Assembly (NCBI GenBank): GCA_029204225.1
Contig: CM055107.1
Span: 1,973,218 to 2,037,217, forward strand
DNA: 64,000 nt
Direction: 5' to 3'
Source: Diphasiastrum complanatum
Taxonomy: Eukaryota; Streptophyta; Lycopodiopsida; Lycopodiales; Lycopodiaceae
How positions within the stretch are numbered: the stretch's first letter is position 1; each line of letters opens with the position of its first letter. Under the pieces are notes generated by a model. It did not search any database. It saw only the letters and a list, made by a program, of their open reading frames with translations, and was not told the origin of the DNA. Shown here piece after piece: positions 44,690 to 57,528 of the stretch. The translations under genes and the position numbers were made by a program.

Positions 44690-45460
44690 TCAAAATATTA
44701 TAATCATATATTTGATTTCTAATATATGCATTTTATTGGTTGCAGCATATTCCGTTACACCACACGACTTTTTCACAAAAGAATATGGAAGTATGAGCGT
44801 ATGGTCTTCCCAAGGTATGGAGAAACAAATTGACTCTACTGCCTTCTTTTTGTCATGGGAAAGTTCCATTTCATGGCATCTTCCAAGGGCAAAAAAATGG
44901 GTAACAATTATCTTTCTAATTTTAACATGGCCTTCATGTAGGCATGCTTCAGACAAAATATCTTTGAATTTTGAAATGGCTTGCTCTGAAAAATGATTTT
45001 GGTTTTTAGGTATTCCACAAAATTAATATGTGAAGATGTATTAGTTTTTATAATATGCACCTCTGCATGGACATTACAAGTAAGAAAAGTTACGAGTAAG
45101 AATTGGCAACATTGGGTGCCAATCTGCATCTTCTTTGTCTCTACCTATCCTTATTGTCCTCATCATGTCTTTTCTTGTCCTCGTATACTACAACCAAGGG
45201 TGTTTTAAATTAGCTCCATGAAAAACACCGAATATACGTTTTAAGTTGTTTAGATTTCTAGCCAAATGCCACTCTATGTTGAAATCACCAATTACAAGAA
45301 CACTAACTGGGACACCCTCCTTGCAAAGAGCAGTAAGGACTATGTCATCTCCATGAACCAAAGGACGCAAAATGATGAACATGGTCTCATTAAACATTGT
45401 CAATTTCAACTCAATGGCATATTTTTCCTTGAACATGAGATGAAACAAGTAGAGTAACAT
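44690..45460 (-). pseudogene. Unclassified repeat family, copy B
   Basis: Minus strand from 45460. It reads HGDDIVLTALCKEGVPVSVL, then GDFNIEWHLARNLNNLKRIF, then FHGANLKHPWL, a stop, DADWHPMLPIL, then a VHAEVHII segment and SEQAISKFKDILSEACLHEG. The same blocks occur in the same order in the plus-strand copy at 54.94-55.32 kb. One expected Cys is lost in HPWL*, where the other copy has CLYC, and several stops occur. Orientation is opposite to that copy. Left end unclear. I do not recognise the family; see the copy A entry. Confidence 0.65.
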
Positions 45461-46769
45461 ATTGGTGGACTCTTGTACTACTCCTTTACCTTACTTAGGT
45501 ATTCAAAAAGCTGCAAAAATAGATAATGAACAACAACCTCCTTCTCGGGTTCATTGATGTCTCCTTCTTTATCCATATTGTTAATCTCCTCTTGATAGTG
45601 CTTCAAGACCAACCCCATGATCTTTTCTAAAAATATCGTGGGCTTTTTCAATCACAATATATTCATATTTGAGGTTCTAAAAGTGCTCCCTTTCAATGTG
45701 GAACATAATCATACCAGCAAAGAGATATAACTATGTGGACTCATCACAATCATGAAATTGATTCTTCATAGAAACATTGAACTCATAATGGTATCAATTA
45801 TTGATTATAAACGAAGAAATTATCCATACATATCCACAATATTTATCTATTGAAGATGAAAATAAAGTAGATCCATCAAAGTCTCTTTTATACTAGCAAT
45901 GTGAAAAGATGAGTGGATAGGATGAACAAATTGTGATGATCTTCATGTAGCAACACTTGTGGATGACATCTTGTGAACTCTTTTAAAAAGACATACGTAG
46001 TCAAGCTTATCATTTATCACCACCTCAAAACCAAGCTCTCTTTTCACCAAGCTTCAAATTTCTCCTCTTGAGAGAATTCTCCTTTGGCTTTCATCACATC
46101 ATGATTACTTCTCACACAAAAATCTAGGAATTAGAAGTATGATGACAAAAGTAGAAAAGCCATAACTAGCCTATTCTGCAACTCATCAAAATTCAACAAA
46201 GAAGCTTTCTAAAGCAAATTTTTTGAACGTTTCTACTCATAGAAGCTCCAAGGTAAAAGCAAAACTTCTATTGTCTTTACATGCAATAATATTGTAAATA
46301 AGTTAAAACCTTTGCAAATCAGAATGAGATAAAATGATGTAAGTTAGATGGTTTCAAAAATTAGATTATAGACTATAAAAGTAGTAGCAACCGAACATTG
46401 TTATACTAATTTAGCAGTTTCCCACTTTTAGATTTTTTGCTTAAGACAAGTTGCACTTATTCCTGTAATTGTACATCTTCTTAACCTCCTATACCATAAG
46501 AGGGAGTTTGGAATAGAGAATTGCAAGTTTTGAGAACTCTACTAAAAAAATTATTTGAAAACCTTTGAAAATCAACACATCTTTTGCACTCATACTTAGC
46601 CATTTTTTTCTCTTTTATCTTGACAAGTTCAGAGAAAAGCATTTACAAGATTCTCTCAAAAATAGAGTAGAGGTAGAATATTACAATAGTGATAACAATG
46701 AGGTGTACATTGAAAACATACAACAAAATATGTAGGCCAACTTGTTGTTGGCACCTAAATTACGGAGGG
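45461..46769. other. No gene recognised
   Basis: AT-rich sequence with no long frame, no LTR and no clear match to the upstream part of copy A. It may hold the rest of copy B, too decayed to read. Confidence 0.35.
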
Positions 46770-47706
46770 TGTTGAGAATCGTGCGTTGCTCCGATACGAC
46801 TGATGAGAATCGTGAGAAGAAAATTCACGAAACATTCGCGACTCTCTTTCAAGATTCGGATGGAGTTCAGATGCGTTCGTTGGGCACTGCCAGCTGAAAC
46901 ACTCCTACAATCCTCTAGAGAGTAGTTGGTTACTACTGATCTACGCTCATAAAATTAATATAGCATTCGACTTAATCTCAACCAAGGTGAAAAATTCAAA
47001 GGGAACAAGAAAACTCAGACATATGACAACATCCAAGATTAGACAAGACTAGAAAATAATCTATATTGATTTTCTCTGATTTCTTTAGGGCACTGCATGC
47101 GAATCCATGCAGTGCGTTGGCATGAGAGAAGCACGGTTCTCTCACGAGTAGTAGTCTCACTTCACTAGCGGACAATTGGATCTTCTGATCCTAGATAGAA
47201 TTATCTTTTCGCACACAGACAGAGCTTTTGTCTGTGTTCGTCTTGATTGCTTACTAGCATCAGACTTCTTCAGTGTCTCTTCTTTATGTAAACCTAAGAC
47301 TAGAGTGATTATACATGTACAACTAATCAGGGAATTACAAGAGTGGTAGATTAGCCACGACCTAGGAAGTATCTGCTGGCATCATGCCATCAGGTCAGAT
47401 CTCTGTACTTCTAGGTACTTGCGTGATCTCTGGTGGTATTCCTTGGAGCGCAAGGACAGAACGAGTTTCATTTCCACCGTTGGTTTCATTTACCTCGTCT
47501 GCCTTTCTCTCTTGCTGGATCGCAACAGAATCTCATTCGTGGATCCTTCGTGTTCGCGAACCATTCGTCTTCGTCTCCGTTGACTTCCGTGTTCGCAAAA
47601 CTCTTTGTGTTTCGTGTCTCCGGATGTTCGAGTTCGCGAACATCTTCGTTAGGTGAAGGGCTGAAAGCTAGCAAGGCTTTGTAATCAGAAACACTTTGTT
47701 TCTTCA
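46770..47706 (-). repeat. 3' LTR of the second-family copia element (937 bp)
   Basis: Left copy. It contains the open extension of pol (coding strand 47706 down to 47486), an uninterrupted frame rich in Asp/Glu/Arg. Confidence 0.9.
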
Positions 47707-50700
47707 GCTCCATCGCAAAGCATGGTAGCTTTATGATCCCGAGATAGCTCCTTTGCCTCTCAAAGAGCCATTTGTCCAGAGCTTTAGTGAAGATGTCAGC
47801 AACCATATCTTTCATTCCTATGAAGGTGGTCTGCATCATCTTCCTTTCAATCAGATCCCTGATCAAGTGATACTTGATCACAATGTGCTTTGTTTTTGAG
47901 TGGAACACATGATCTTTCATCAGGTGTATCGCAGAGGTATTGTCCATCTGCAAGACCAATGGATCGTTCATTGTTTCGCCCAATTCGTCCAAGAACTGCC
48001 TTAGCCAAATTATTTCATTGGCCATCTTCGCTACTACTACGTACTCTGCTTTGCAAGACGACTGAGCTACAATAGTCTGCTTCATGCTGACCCAGAGAAC
48101 TGCTACTCCTGATGTGATGGTGCATCCTCCTGAGATGCTTTTACTGTCGTCCCTGAGAGATGCCTAGCTAGCATCGCTGTAGGAAAGTATCCTGAGACCT
48201 ACACCACGACAATAACATAAGCCATAATCCCTCGTTAATTGAAGATATTGCAAAATTTGTTTTGCAATCTTCCAATGTGTCGAGCCTGGATTCGTACAGA
48301 ATTGGCTCATCCTGAATACTGCATAAGCAATATCAGGACGTGTGTTTTCTGCAAGGTACATCAGTGAACCTATCAGCCTCCTGTAGGGTGTGAGCTACAT
48401 CTATTCTCTTTCTTCCTCAGTCTTTGGACAGTCGTCATTTGTTAGCACCATCCCTGCGAGCATTGGAGTGTTCGCTCCTTTGCAGTTTAGCATCCCAAAG
48501 TCCTCTAGGATCTTCTGGGTGTATCTGGACTGGTGAAGGTATAACTTGCCTCCCTCATAGTCCCTTTCAATTTGTAAGCCTAGGTAACACCTGGCTTCTC
48601 CCAGATCCACTATCTCGAAATGTTTCGAGATGTCTGTCTTTATTTCAGCAATTAGCTGCTCACTCCTGCTAAGTGTCAGAGTGTCATCCACATATACAGC
48701 CACTATGATGATCTGCCCATCTGTAACTCTGACATACACATTGGAGTCAGCCAACAAAGGCTTGAATCCCAATGATTTCAGGGCCTGATCCTTCTTCTTG
48801 TACCATTGTCGGGCTGATTGCTTCAGACCGTAGATGCTTCTATGCATTATGCATACATAGTCAGGAAGTGAATTCGAGACAAATCCTGGGGGTTGATCCA
48901 TGTAGACCTCTTCATCTAATTCGCCATGCAAGAAGGCTGTCTTTTCGTCCACAATGTGGATCCTGAGGTCATAAGCTGCTACATATGTAAACGACAAACG
49001 TAGGGATGAATGTTTGACGATAGGAGAGAAGGTTCCAGAGTAGTCAATACCGTATCTCTGAGAGAAACCCTTCGCTACCAGTCTTGCCTTGTATTTCATC
49101 ACACTCATGTCTGGTCCATATTTGAGTTTGAAAACCCATTTGCATTTGACAGTCTTGCGCTTATGAGGTAATGGCACCAACATCCATACATGGTTCTTCC
49201 TCATGGACTCCATCTCTTCGTTCATGGCTTGGATCCATTTGTCCTTTTTTGGACCTTCAATCACCTCCTCAAATGTCTGTGATTCACCACTGAACCCGCA
49301 GAATTCTTCTGATGTGGAAGCTTAGCTGCCTGGCACAAATCTTGTTGGCGCTCTTCGTGGTCTTGTTGACCTTTTGGGAGATCCTCCCAGAACAGCTATG
49401 CCTTTCCCTTGTCTGCTCAGCTCGGTTCGGAACCATCTTGGTTTACAGGAACTGCGGCGGTAGGTTGTCTCTCGAATCTTTCTTTGTTTGATTCGTCGTT
49501 CGAATGGGAGACGACTCGAAAATCTTCGTTTTTGTGTTCGTCCTCTGCTCCCTCTGACGTTGGCGGTAGGTCATAGTACTGTCTTTCCAGAACTTCATAG
49601 CTAACAGGGTCTTCGTTGGCCATTGTCCTGCTCTCGTCGAATTTGACATCCCTGACTATTTTCATAGTGTTTGTGTCTGGAATGTAGATTCTGTAGTATG
49701 ACAAATTATTGTCATAACCTACCAAAATCCTTGCTCGGTTTTCTCATCAAGCTTCTTGTGAAGCTTATCAAGAATATGTGCATATGCTGCACAGCCAAAT
49801 ATTCTGACGTGAGACAGGTTGGGTTTTCTACCCCACCATAGCTCATGTGGTGTCGTGTGAGGAACACCAGATGTATCTGTCCTATTCTGGATGTATGCGA
49901 CTGTAACTATTGCTTCTGTCCACAATGCCCTTGGAGCTTTCGAGTATGCCATCATGCATCTGGTTGCTTCCATCAGGTTCCTGTTCTTTCGTTCAACAAC
50001 ACCATTGTGCTGCAGTGTGTAGGCTGCAGTTCTTCTGTGAATGATGCCATGATCATTGCAAAAGTCAGTGAAGCGATTCGAGATATATTCGCCACCTCGA
50101 TCTGTTCTGATCTGCTTCACCTTGCTGCCTATGCATCTCTCAGCCCAATTCACATATTCTATGAATTTATCGAGTGCTTCAGATTTATTCTGAATAGAAT
50201 ACACTCTGGAAACTTGCTATAATCATCAATGAAGGTTATATAGTATTTTGAACCTCCCACTGAGATCACGTTGAATGGACCGCAGATGTTAGAGTGCACC
50301 AGCTCCAGAATATTTGTTGTTTTGTAGGAGTCTTTGATGAATGGTGTGTGTGACATCTTGCCTTTCAAACATGCATCATAGGTGGTCGAATTGGTTGCAT
50401 TCGAGATGCTGACCCCTGTTATTGCTCCATGATGACTTGCTTGGTAGAGTGCCATTGAGTTCATGTGGCAGAGTCTTCTATGCCACAGAGTTTCTGGTGA
50501 GTCGTCATGGGTTTGATGCATTTGATCTTCAGGTAGGTGCACCTTTAGATGATATAGGTTGCCCTTCCTTCTGCCTTGAGTAATGAGAGAGTGCTGGTGC
50601 TGGCATCAATCACATTGCATGCTTCGTTAGAAAACGTCACACACATCCCTGTATCTGCTATTCTTGCTATAGAGAGCAAGTCTTGCTGTAGAGTTAGCAC

Positions 50701-51933
50701 AAACAGAACGTCTTCGAGTTGTCAGTCTCTACCGTTGGTGTTGAGCTAGAGTGAACCAATACCGTTCACTTGATGTCTGGATCCATCTCCAAGAACTATG
50801 AATCTTGAGAAATTTGCACTTCTAAAATCAGACATGATTCGTCTTGATGTCACGAAGTGCGAGGTGGCTCCTGAATCCAGGATCACCTCGTGTGTGTCAG
50901 ACGTTGATGCTGCACACACATCTTCACAGATGTAGGCGGTCGAACAATTTTTGTTCGTTCTTTCTTCACCCATCTTCGAGCTCTCGGGATCCTCAACATA
51001 GGAAGAACTATTATTGTTCTCCTGTCTGTTCTGTGCTGATCTGTTTCTTGGGTTCTGGCGACAATCCATGGCTGCATGACCCTTCTTATGGCAATGGATA
51101 CACTCAATCTTGGGATTGAGCTAGCAGGTATCTATTGTATGCCCGTCTCTTCTGCATCTTGTTCAGGTTTTCTTGTTTGCATCTTGTCATTTCGACCTCC
51201 CTTTGGTCTTCCAGTTGCTTTTGCTGGTCCCCTCTGCTTGCTGGTCACGATCCTGCCTCTGATTCGACTCCCTCTTAGGCTTGAACTGTTTCTTTGATTT
51301 TTCTCTGTTGCCATAGAGTGCCTGGTCAGAACCATCTTTGTGATCAAGATGATCTCTGGCCTCGACTTCCTCTCGAATCTCGACAATCGCCTTTTCGAGG
51401 TTCATGGTAGGATCTTTCGCGAGCAAGGTTCGTGTCGACTGGAAAGATCTGGGTAAGGCTCTTAACAGATATGTGAGCTGCTTCTCAATTGATACTGCAT
51501 TCTCTGCTCCTGAGTTGTGTAGTGATAGAAATAGATCCTTCATCTTTCTCACGAAAGAGGTGAGGTCTTTTCCATCCCACTACAGATTCGTCAGCTGATC
51601 TTTCAGCATCATAATCTGACTTCTTGATTTTGTCTAAAATCTTGTGAGCAGTGCATCCCACATCTCCTTAGGTTTTGAGAGTGTAGTCAGGTCAAGTGTA
51701 AGGCTATCTTTGATGAAAGATGATAGCAAGGCTACTGCCTTGTCGTTTTTCTCCCTCCATTCGCGTAGCTCCTTGCTTGTTGCCGTAGGCATTTCTTCTG
51801 TGCCACCCACCCAGGAGAAGAGTCCTTCGCCCTTGAGTATCAAAGATGGCTTAACTTTCCAGACTAGAAAGTTAGATCATGAAGAATTAAGTATAATGTA
51901 GATCTTGCTCTGCATGATGCTGATTGAAGCCAT
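47486..51933 (-). pseudogene. Copia gag-pol polyprotein (second family), interrupted
   Basis: The ATG is at 51931-51933, about 100 bases after the primer site. Gag (51187-51930, with stops): LVWKVKPSLILKGEGLF, KPKEMWDALLTRF, QLTYLLRALP. A CCHC knuckle lies near 51065-51105 (CIHCHKKGHAAMDC). Protease has ILDSGATSHFV (50746-51069). Gag-pre-integrase LWHRRLCHMN, then integrase (49719-50542) with ITFIDDYSKF, RTDRGGEYIS and QHNGVVERKNR, all three catalytic blocks readable. RT (48401-49264) has KARLVAKGFSQ, YGLKQSARQWY and VAVYVDDTLTL. RNase H (47486-48085) has SSCKAEYVVVA, MDNTSAIHL and ADIFTKALDKW. Frameshifts and stops separate the parts, so no full protein is made. Confidence 0.92.
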
Positions 51934-52031
51934 TGCTTCTTGAAGTCTGTTTTCTTGTTGATGGTTGATTGTCTGAATGTTTGGCCTCCTGGATCTGCTA
52001 GCTTCTCGGCTATGTTAGAATATGACAGGGT

Positions 52032-52044
52032 GGATCTGATACCA
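52032..52044 (-). other. Primer-binding site of the second-family copia element
   Basis: Minus strand TGGTATCAGATCC next to the 5' LTR. It differs from the usual TGGTATCAGAGCC at one base. Confidence 0.8.
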
Positions 52045-53062
52045 TGTTGAGAATCGTGCGTTGCTCCGATACGACTGATGAGAATCGTGAGAAGAAAATT
52101 CATGAAACATTCGCGACTCTCTTTCAAGATTCAGATGGAGTTCAGATGCGTTCGCTGGGCACTACCAGCTGGAACACTCCTACAATCCTCCAGAGAGTAG
52201 TCAGTTACTACTGATCTACATTCATAAAATCAATACAACATTCGACTTAATTTCAACCAAGGTGTGGAACTCAAAGGGAACAAGGAAACTCAGACATATG
52301 AAAATAAACAGCATAAGCATTCAAGATCAGACACGACTAGAAAATATTTTGTATTGATTTTCTCTGATTTCTTCAAGGCACTGCATGCGAATCCACGCAG
52401 TGCGTTGGCGTGAGAGAAGCACGGTTTTCTCATGAGTAGTAGTCTCGCTTCACTAGCAGACAATTGTATCTTCTGGTCCTAGACAGAATTATCTTCTCGC
52501 ACGTAGGCGGAGCTTCTGTCTGTGTTCATCTTGATTGCTTACTAGCATCAGGCTTCTTCAGTGTCTCTTCTCTTTTTTTTTACACTCTGTGTATCCTATT
52601 CTGATATATGTCAAGTATTATCCAGTAAGTACGGTCTCTCTATGTAAACTTAAGATTAGAATGATTATACATCTACAACTAATCAGGGAATTACAAGAGT
52701 GGCAGATTAGCCACGACCTAGGAAGTATCTGCTGGCATCATGCCATTAGGTCAGATCTCTGTACTTCTGGGTACTTGCGTGATCTCTTGTGGTACTCCTT
52801 GGAGCGTGATGACAGAACAGGTTTCGTTTCCATCGTTGATTTCGTTTACCTCGTCTCCCTTTCTCTATTGCTGGATCGCAACAGAATCTCGTTCGTGGAT
52901 CCTTTGTGTTCGCGAACCGTTCGTCTTCGTCTCCGTTGACTTTCGTGTTCGCAAAACTCTTCGTGTTTCGCGTCTCCAGATGTTCGAGTTCGTGAACATC
53001 TTTGTCAGGTGAAGGGCTGAAAGCTAGCAAGGCTTTGTAATCAGAAACACTTTGTTTCTTCA
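52045..53062 (-). repeat. 5' LTR of the second-family copia element (1018 bp)
   Basis: Right copy, longer than the left because of two insertions. The frame that continues pol in the 3' LTR is also open here (52746-53030, minus). Confidence 0.9.
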
Positions 53063-53934
53063 GACGGTTGGTGTTGTATCAGCTAAGACAATCAACATAG
53101 CTTCCTACATTCAACGACCAATTGCCTAACCAAATCAATCATAAGCAAATGAAGACCAGTGATGGCTCCATGAGACAAGTGTCCCACAAGAATACCCACA
53201 CAAGCACAACAAAGAGTCAGTTAGGCAATATGCCAACATGAGATCCAAAGAGCTAGTCTTGAACCATCTGAACAAGCTAACCAACCTAGCTAACAGATCA
53301 CGAGTCTTTGCCCTAACAAACAAACCCAACATGCCAATCAATAAACCTAAGAGCAAAGCTTGAGCCAACTCAACTAGTCAACAAAGTGACAAGCCTAGCA
53401 TCCACATGTGCTACGCATTAGAGAAAATTTGAGCCCTAAAAGGGCCCTTTAAGAAATGCCATTTAGGAGAGAGAATAATAGAGAAACTATATTAGAATAC
53501 TATTTAAAAAATATTTTTACACGTCTGCCCATACCATTTTCAATGTAGACCATTCTAATTATTGTAGTCACATCCAAAATCAATTCTTGCCCAAATGAGA
53601 CTCTTGAAGGTTGAACTTTTTCCCTCTCAACATTTGAAACATTCAAAATTAGTTTTGACAAACACAAAAAAAAAAAAAAACTAGAATAGAATAGAATGTC
53701 AATAATATGGCTACCACCATTTCCAACAATGAACTTTTGCTTGTTGCCACGAAAATTTGTTTGGCACTTGTTTAGGACATGTCATATTTGTATATATTCA
53801 GATGAGCTTCTTTACAATGTTTGATGGTACTTTACTTTTTGTAAATTCAGCTATTGTTGTCAATACATTGTTAATTCATATGTTTAGACCTATGGTTAAG
53901 TCTTATCATCTTCTCATCTAGATCTTCCTCAAGA
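53063..53934. other. No gene seen
   Basis: AT-rich sequence with short frames and an A-run near 53667. No motif. Confidence 0.4.
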
Positions 53935-55510
53935 GTATGGCCTGCTTAGGAAAAGGAATTAAAAAGAAAGAAAACTATCGCCTTCTGATATGATACGTCA
54001 CATGGAAGAAAAGTTGAAGCATTTAGATTTATGGTCATCAGGATTGTTGTATTCTGTTGATCCTCATTCATTACGGCATCATGACTTCAATTCAATAACT
54101 CAGTTGGTCATTTATATGTGTAATGAAAAAAATGGTCTTTTAGGTTATTGTGAGAATCTAAAAGCCTATGGTAATCCAAATTCTACGGAAAGAATAAATT
54201 TTTTAGAAGAAAAATTCAAGCAAATCTTAATAGACTATCATGAAAAAGAAATAAGCTTGAAAAGTTGTTTAGAGAAAAATGAAGTTCTTAAAAAATGTAT
54301 TGAAATGCTAGAGACTTCTGCAAGGGAGCTTGCAAATAGCAATGATGAAATGAAAATTGCATTACAATCATTGCATATCTCAAACTTATCTTTAGTAAAA
54401 GAGATGGACTTGCTGAACAAAAAAGCAAAGAGAAGACGACGATTGCCAACAAAGAACATATGTGATCTTTCATCAAAATCTAGTCACCCATGCATTCAAG
54501 TGCTAATGCAATTTTTTTTTAGGTTGGTATTAGTAATTTGAAAAAACTCTAGCATTGTATTGGATTCATTGAAGTGTGATAAATCTTTTGTCTAACTTTT
54601 ACATGCCACTGATATTTATTGTGTAGATTTGTATTGGTTGCCCAAGAACATTTGGCAGATGACTCTTCTATTGGAAAGTCATTAGATTTTGTTTTGACTT
54701 CGACGTCGACGTCGACAAAGTCAATGTTGAGCAGTAATAGAATGAACAAAATCAAAGCTATGAGTGCTGAGAGCATTATGAATGAAGTTTGTAAGATACA
54801 TATAGTACATTTATTCAAGGTGCATGTGATTTTTCTAATATTAGTAGAGAAGCATATGCTACCATGTTCAAAATGGTAAAGGAATCCTTTGCACAAGTAT
54901 GTATTAAAAAGTTTCCAATGTCTCTGGAATTGTTCATTTTAACGTAGCACTCCCAGTGGCATCTGGCTGGCGATCTAAAGACGTTAAAATGCATGCTCAA
55001 TGTTTCCCATGGAGCTAATTCAAAGCACCCTTGCTTGTATTGCATGAAGACATCAAAAGACATGACGAGGAGTACAGGGATATCAAGAGACAAAGAAGAT
55101 GCCAATTGGAAACCATTGTTGCCATTCTTATACATAATGTTCATATTTGTACACTCCATGCATAGGTGCATATAATGGAAAAAATAATATATCTTCACAT
55201 ATTATTTGCATGGAATACAAAACCAAAGTCATCTTCAAAGCAAGCCATTTCCAGACTCGAAGATGTTTGGTCTAAAGTTGTATTACATAAGGACCATGTC
55301 GAAATCAAGAAAGAAGACAAGTGTTCAGGTAAATCAAGAAATATTTCATGTAAACCGAGCATTGGAGGATCAAAGGAGGACAACATGGTGAAATATTTAC
55401 GCAAGGAGAAATTTACAAATACTGATGTGCAAATGATACAAAAAACAACTAGAGAGTTTGTTGATGCAATCCAAAGTGCATGGGGAGCATATCACATAAC
55501 TTATTACATG
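53935..55510 (+). pseudogene. Unclassified repeat family, copy A: largest copy of an unknown protein
   Basis: Plus strand. 53990-54516 is open with a Lys/Glu/Leu-rich coiled-coil-like run (EEKFKQILIDYHEKEISLKS to NKKAKRRRR). After a gap (an intron is possible; a tttttttttag acceptor-like site is near 54521) comes VAQEHLADDSSIGKSLDFVL. Then FIQGACDFSNISREAYATMF and KMVKESFAQV, shared with copy C. Then QWHLAGDLKTLKCMLNVSHG, ANSKHPCLYC, DANWKPLLP, NVHICTLHA, a stop where copy B has Glu, VHIMEKIIYLHI and ISRLEDVWSKVVLHKDHVEI, shared with copy B. A GTAAAA donor-like site follows at about 55510. An Asp-Leu-Lys block plus a GAN..CxxC pair recalls zinc-containing DDE-type transposases, but that is inference. 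Stops make this copy inactive. Confidence 0.6.
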
Positions 55511-57229
55511 GTAAAATTTATCTTTCTATTTATTGTTAAAAGATTTGTGCTACTGATTTAACTTTTTGTGATGCTGAGTTATTTTTATGTTGTGTGTAAT
55601 ACATCGTATATTACAACATCATGCAACATTCATTGCAAGAAATAGTATCACAAGGAATATCATTGGCAAGCAAGATCAACATTTCACAAAAGCACACAAC
55701 ATGGTGGAACTAGCACAAATAATAGCTACATTTTGCAACTATTTCAATGGTTTTACATAAGAGTGCAAATTCGACATATTACAAAGTCAACGAACTATAG
55801 AAAATTTATAAAAGCATGTAAATTTATACAAGCTGGTAGGGAATAGACATATACAGAAACTTCTTGTATTATGAAAGAAAATATAATATAAGTATTTTGG
55901 ACAGATATTCAATGGTCTTTTTTTTCCAATAAAAGTTGTAATTTAGCATCATTCAATAACTTTCTTCTTTCATATGGATCCAATAGATGGGTAGTTTTGA
56001 CACTTACTAAGATCAACATATGCTACATATAATGCAAAACGTGATGATCTGAGCATGGAATTCATAGGACCATAACCTAAAATTTTAATTGCAATTGTCT
56101 TTCTAACAAAATGATGGCTCCTCATGGATAAACTCTTCATTGAAATTATTGGCATAATTGTCTATGTCTATTTTGATGGCCTTTGGGTTCACTAGAAGAA
56201 CTCATCTTTTGCATCTCGATCATTTTATGCTCATTTTCTAGCATATAATCCAACATAAACTCTTTTCTAAGGATAACAGTTGTTTGTGTATTTTCTTGTT
56301 ATGTACAAATGGTATTGTCTTGATCCATTGAAACTTACTTCCATCACAAAATTTATGCAAATGCATTCTTTCCATCAATTTTAGTTTGTCTTTGGTAGTC
56401 ACCTTGGAAAGCCCAATTTTCTTCTTTTTTCTAACCAATGTACACTTTCACTATATAAACTATTTAAGACTAATTACCTATTAGAGTGGCAATTAGAGGC
56501 AAAAGTAACTTCTGAGAGCTTAGTAATCACCCTCATGTTGGCTACTTGAATCATTGCTTAAAAATATTGGCAATCACACTCTTATGAACTCAAGTACTCA
56601 CTACATGACATATAGTAGTTGCCTTACAAAAAGAGCCATTATGTTTTAGGTACTAGTTTTGATCTCATCGCCAAGGGTGCTAGAATTTTTTTTGTAGTTT
56701 GCTTTGTCTCTTTGTTTACCAACGTTGTAACATTACTTTCTAGCCCTTAGCAATACACACAATCATCATTGATTTGGTGCATTTAATGACATTGTTAATG
56801 ATTTATCTTGTCACACCATTAAGTATTGCAATTATTGGTTTAACTAACTCTCCCAATTGGAATTCAATATCGTGTATCCCATACATCTTGTCTTTTTTAA
56901 TTTTTGTAAACTACAAGGTCATGCTCACATTATTGGATTGGTTGTCCATTACTGTTGACCATTTAAAATATCCAAAGTCCTCCCCATATTCCAATACTAT
57001 TTCATGTGCTGAAGTTCAAGAGTAAAATGTTAATTCATCACTCCCCACTATGATGGTGACCAAAAGAGCCTCATATTCTTGTGGCTATTAGCCAAGCATA
57101 TGCTTGCCAGTACCATCACAAATCTGATTATTCAGTTTCATGTGTAACAACATGAATGACTTATCATCATGTAAACAAACAAAGAGGATAATTTTATATG
57201 GCTTTTCTATGCTTTCAGTTCAGGCATTT
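55511..57229. other. No recognised gene
   Basis: AT-rich. Short frames on both strands (for example 56238-56438 minus, Lys-rich) lack known motifs. It could include the 3' part of copy A. Confidence 0.35.
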
Positions 57230-57528
57230 GTTTTGGACTGTGTTGCAGCGGATCACGATCCGGAAGGAGTGTGATCCGGATCGCTCGTGTTCCCGGACCA
57301 AAAACGTTGTCCCGGAACACGAAAAAAGTTTCAAATTTTTTTATGTGGGCCGCGAGCAGGTAGCCTGCGGCCCACATAAAATTTTTTGCCTTCTGAGAGT
57401 TGGAGAGTGAGAGAGAGCAAGGATGAGGAGGTGATGGTGGATTGTGGGCAGAGTGGGGCATCGATCCGTGTGTGATCAGGACGGTGGAAGCGACGAGGTG
57501 GCGGCATTTGTCTCCAAAATGATTTTAG
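57230..57528 (+). promoter_or_regulatory. GC-rich region, probable 5' untranslated exon of the hAT gene
   Basis: GC-rich against its AT-rich surroundings, with short inverted words (gcggatcacgatccgg and gtgatccggatcgc). It contains a perfect 14-bp stem (57340-57353 with 57367-57380, tttatgtgggccgc) around a 13-base loop. It ends at a clear donor gtaagtttt (57529). That it is the promoter or transcribed leader is inferred from the intron that follows. Confidence 0.45.

Larger units (their letters stand above)
46770..53062 (-). mobile_element. Ty1/copia element of a second family, degenerate
   Basis: 6.3 kb, minus strand. LTRs at 46770-47706 (937 bp) and 52045-53062 (1018 bp) run from TGTTGAGAATCGTGCG to CTTTGTTTCTTCA on the plus strand. 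On the coding strand the primer site TGGTATCAGATCC follows the 5' LTR. Flanks GAGGG (46765-46769) and GACGG (53063-53067) match in four of five bases, consistent with an aged target duplication. The LTR length difference comes from insertions at about 52301-52315 and 52570-52640. Not closely related in LTR or protein to the two elements at 26-38 kb. Confidence 0.92.

Noticed and set aside
51076..51297. Hydrophobic plus-strand frame that looks like membrane segments
   Set aside because: It is the antisense of the Lys/Arg/Gln-rich gag tail of the copia element; the hydrophobicity is a by-product.
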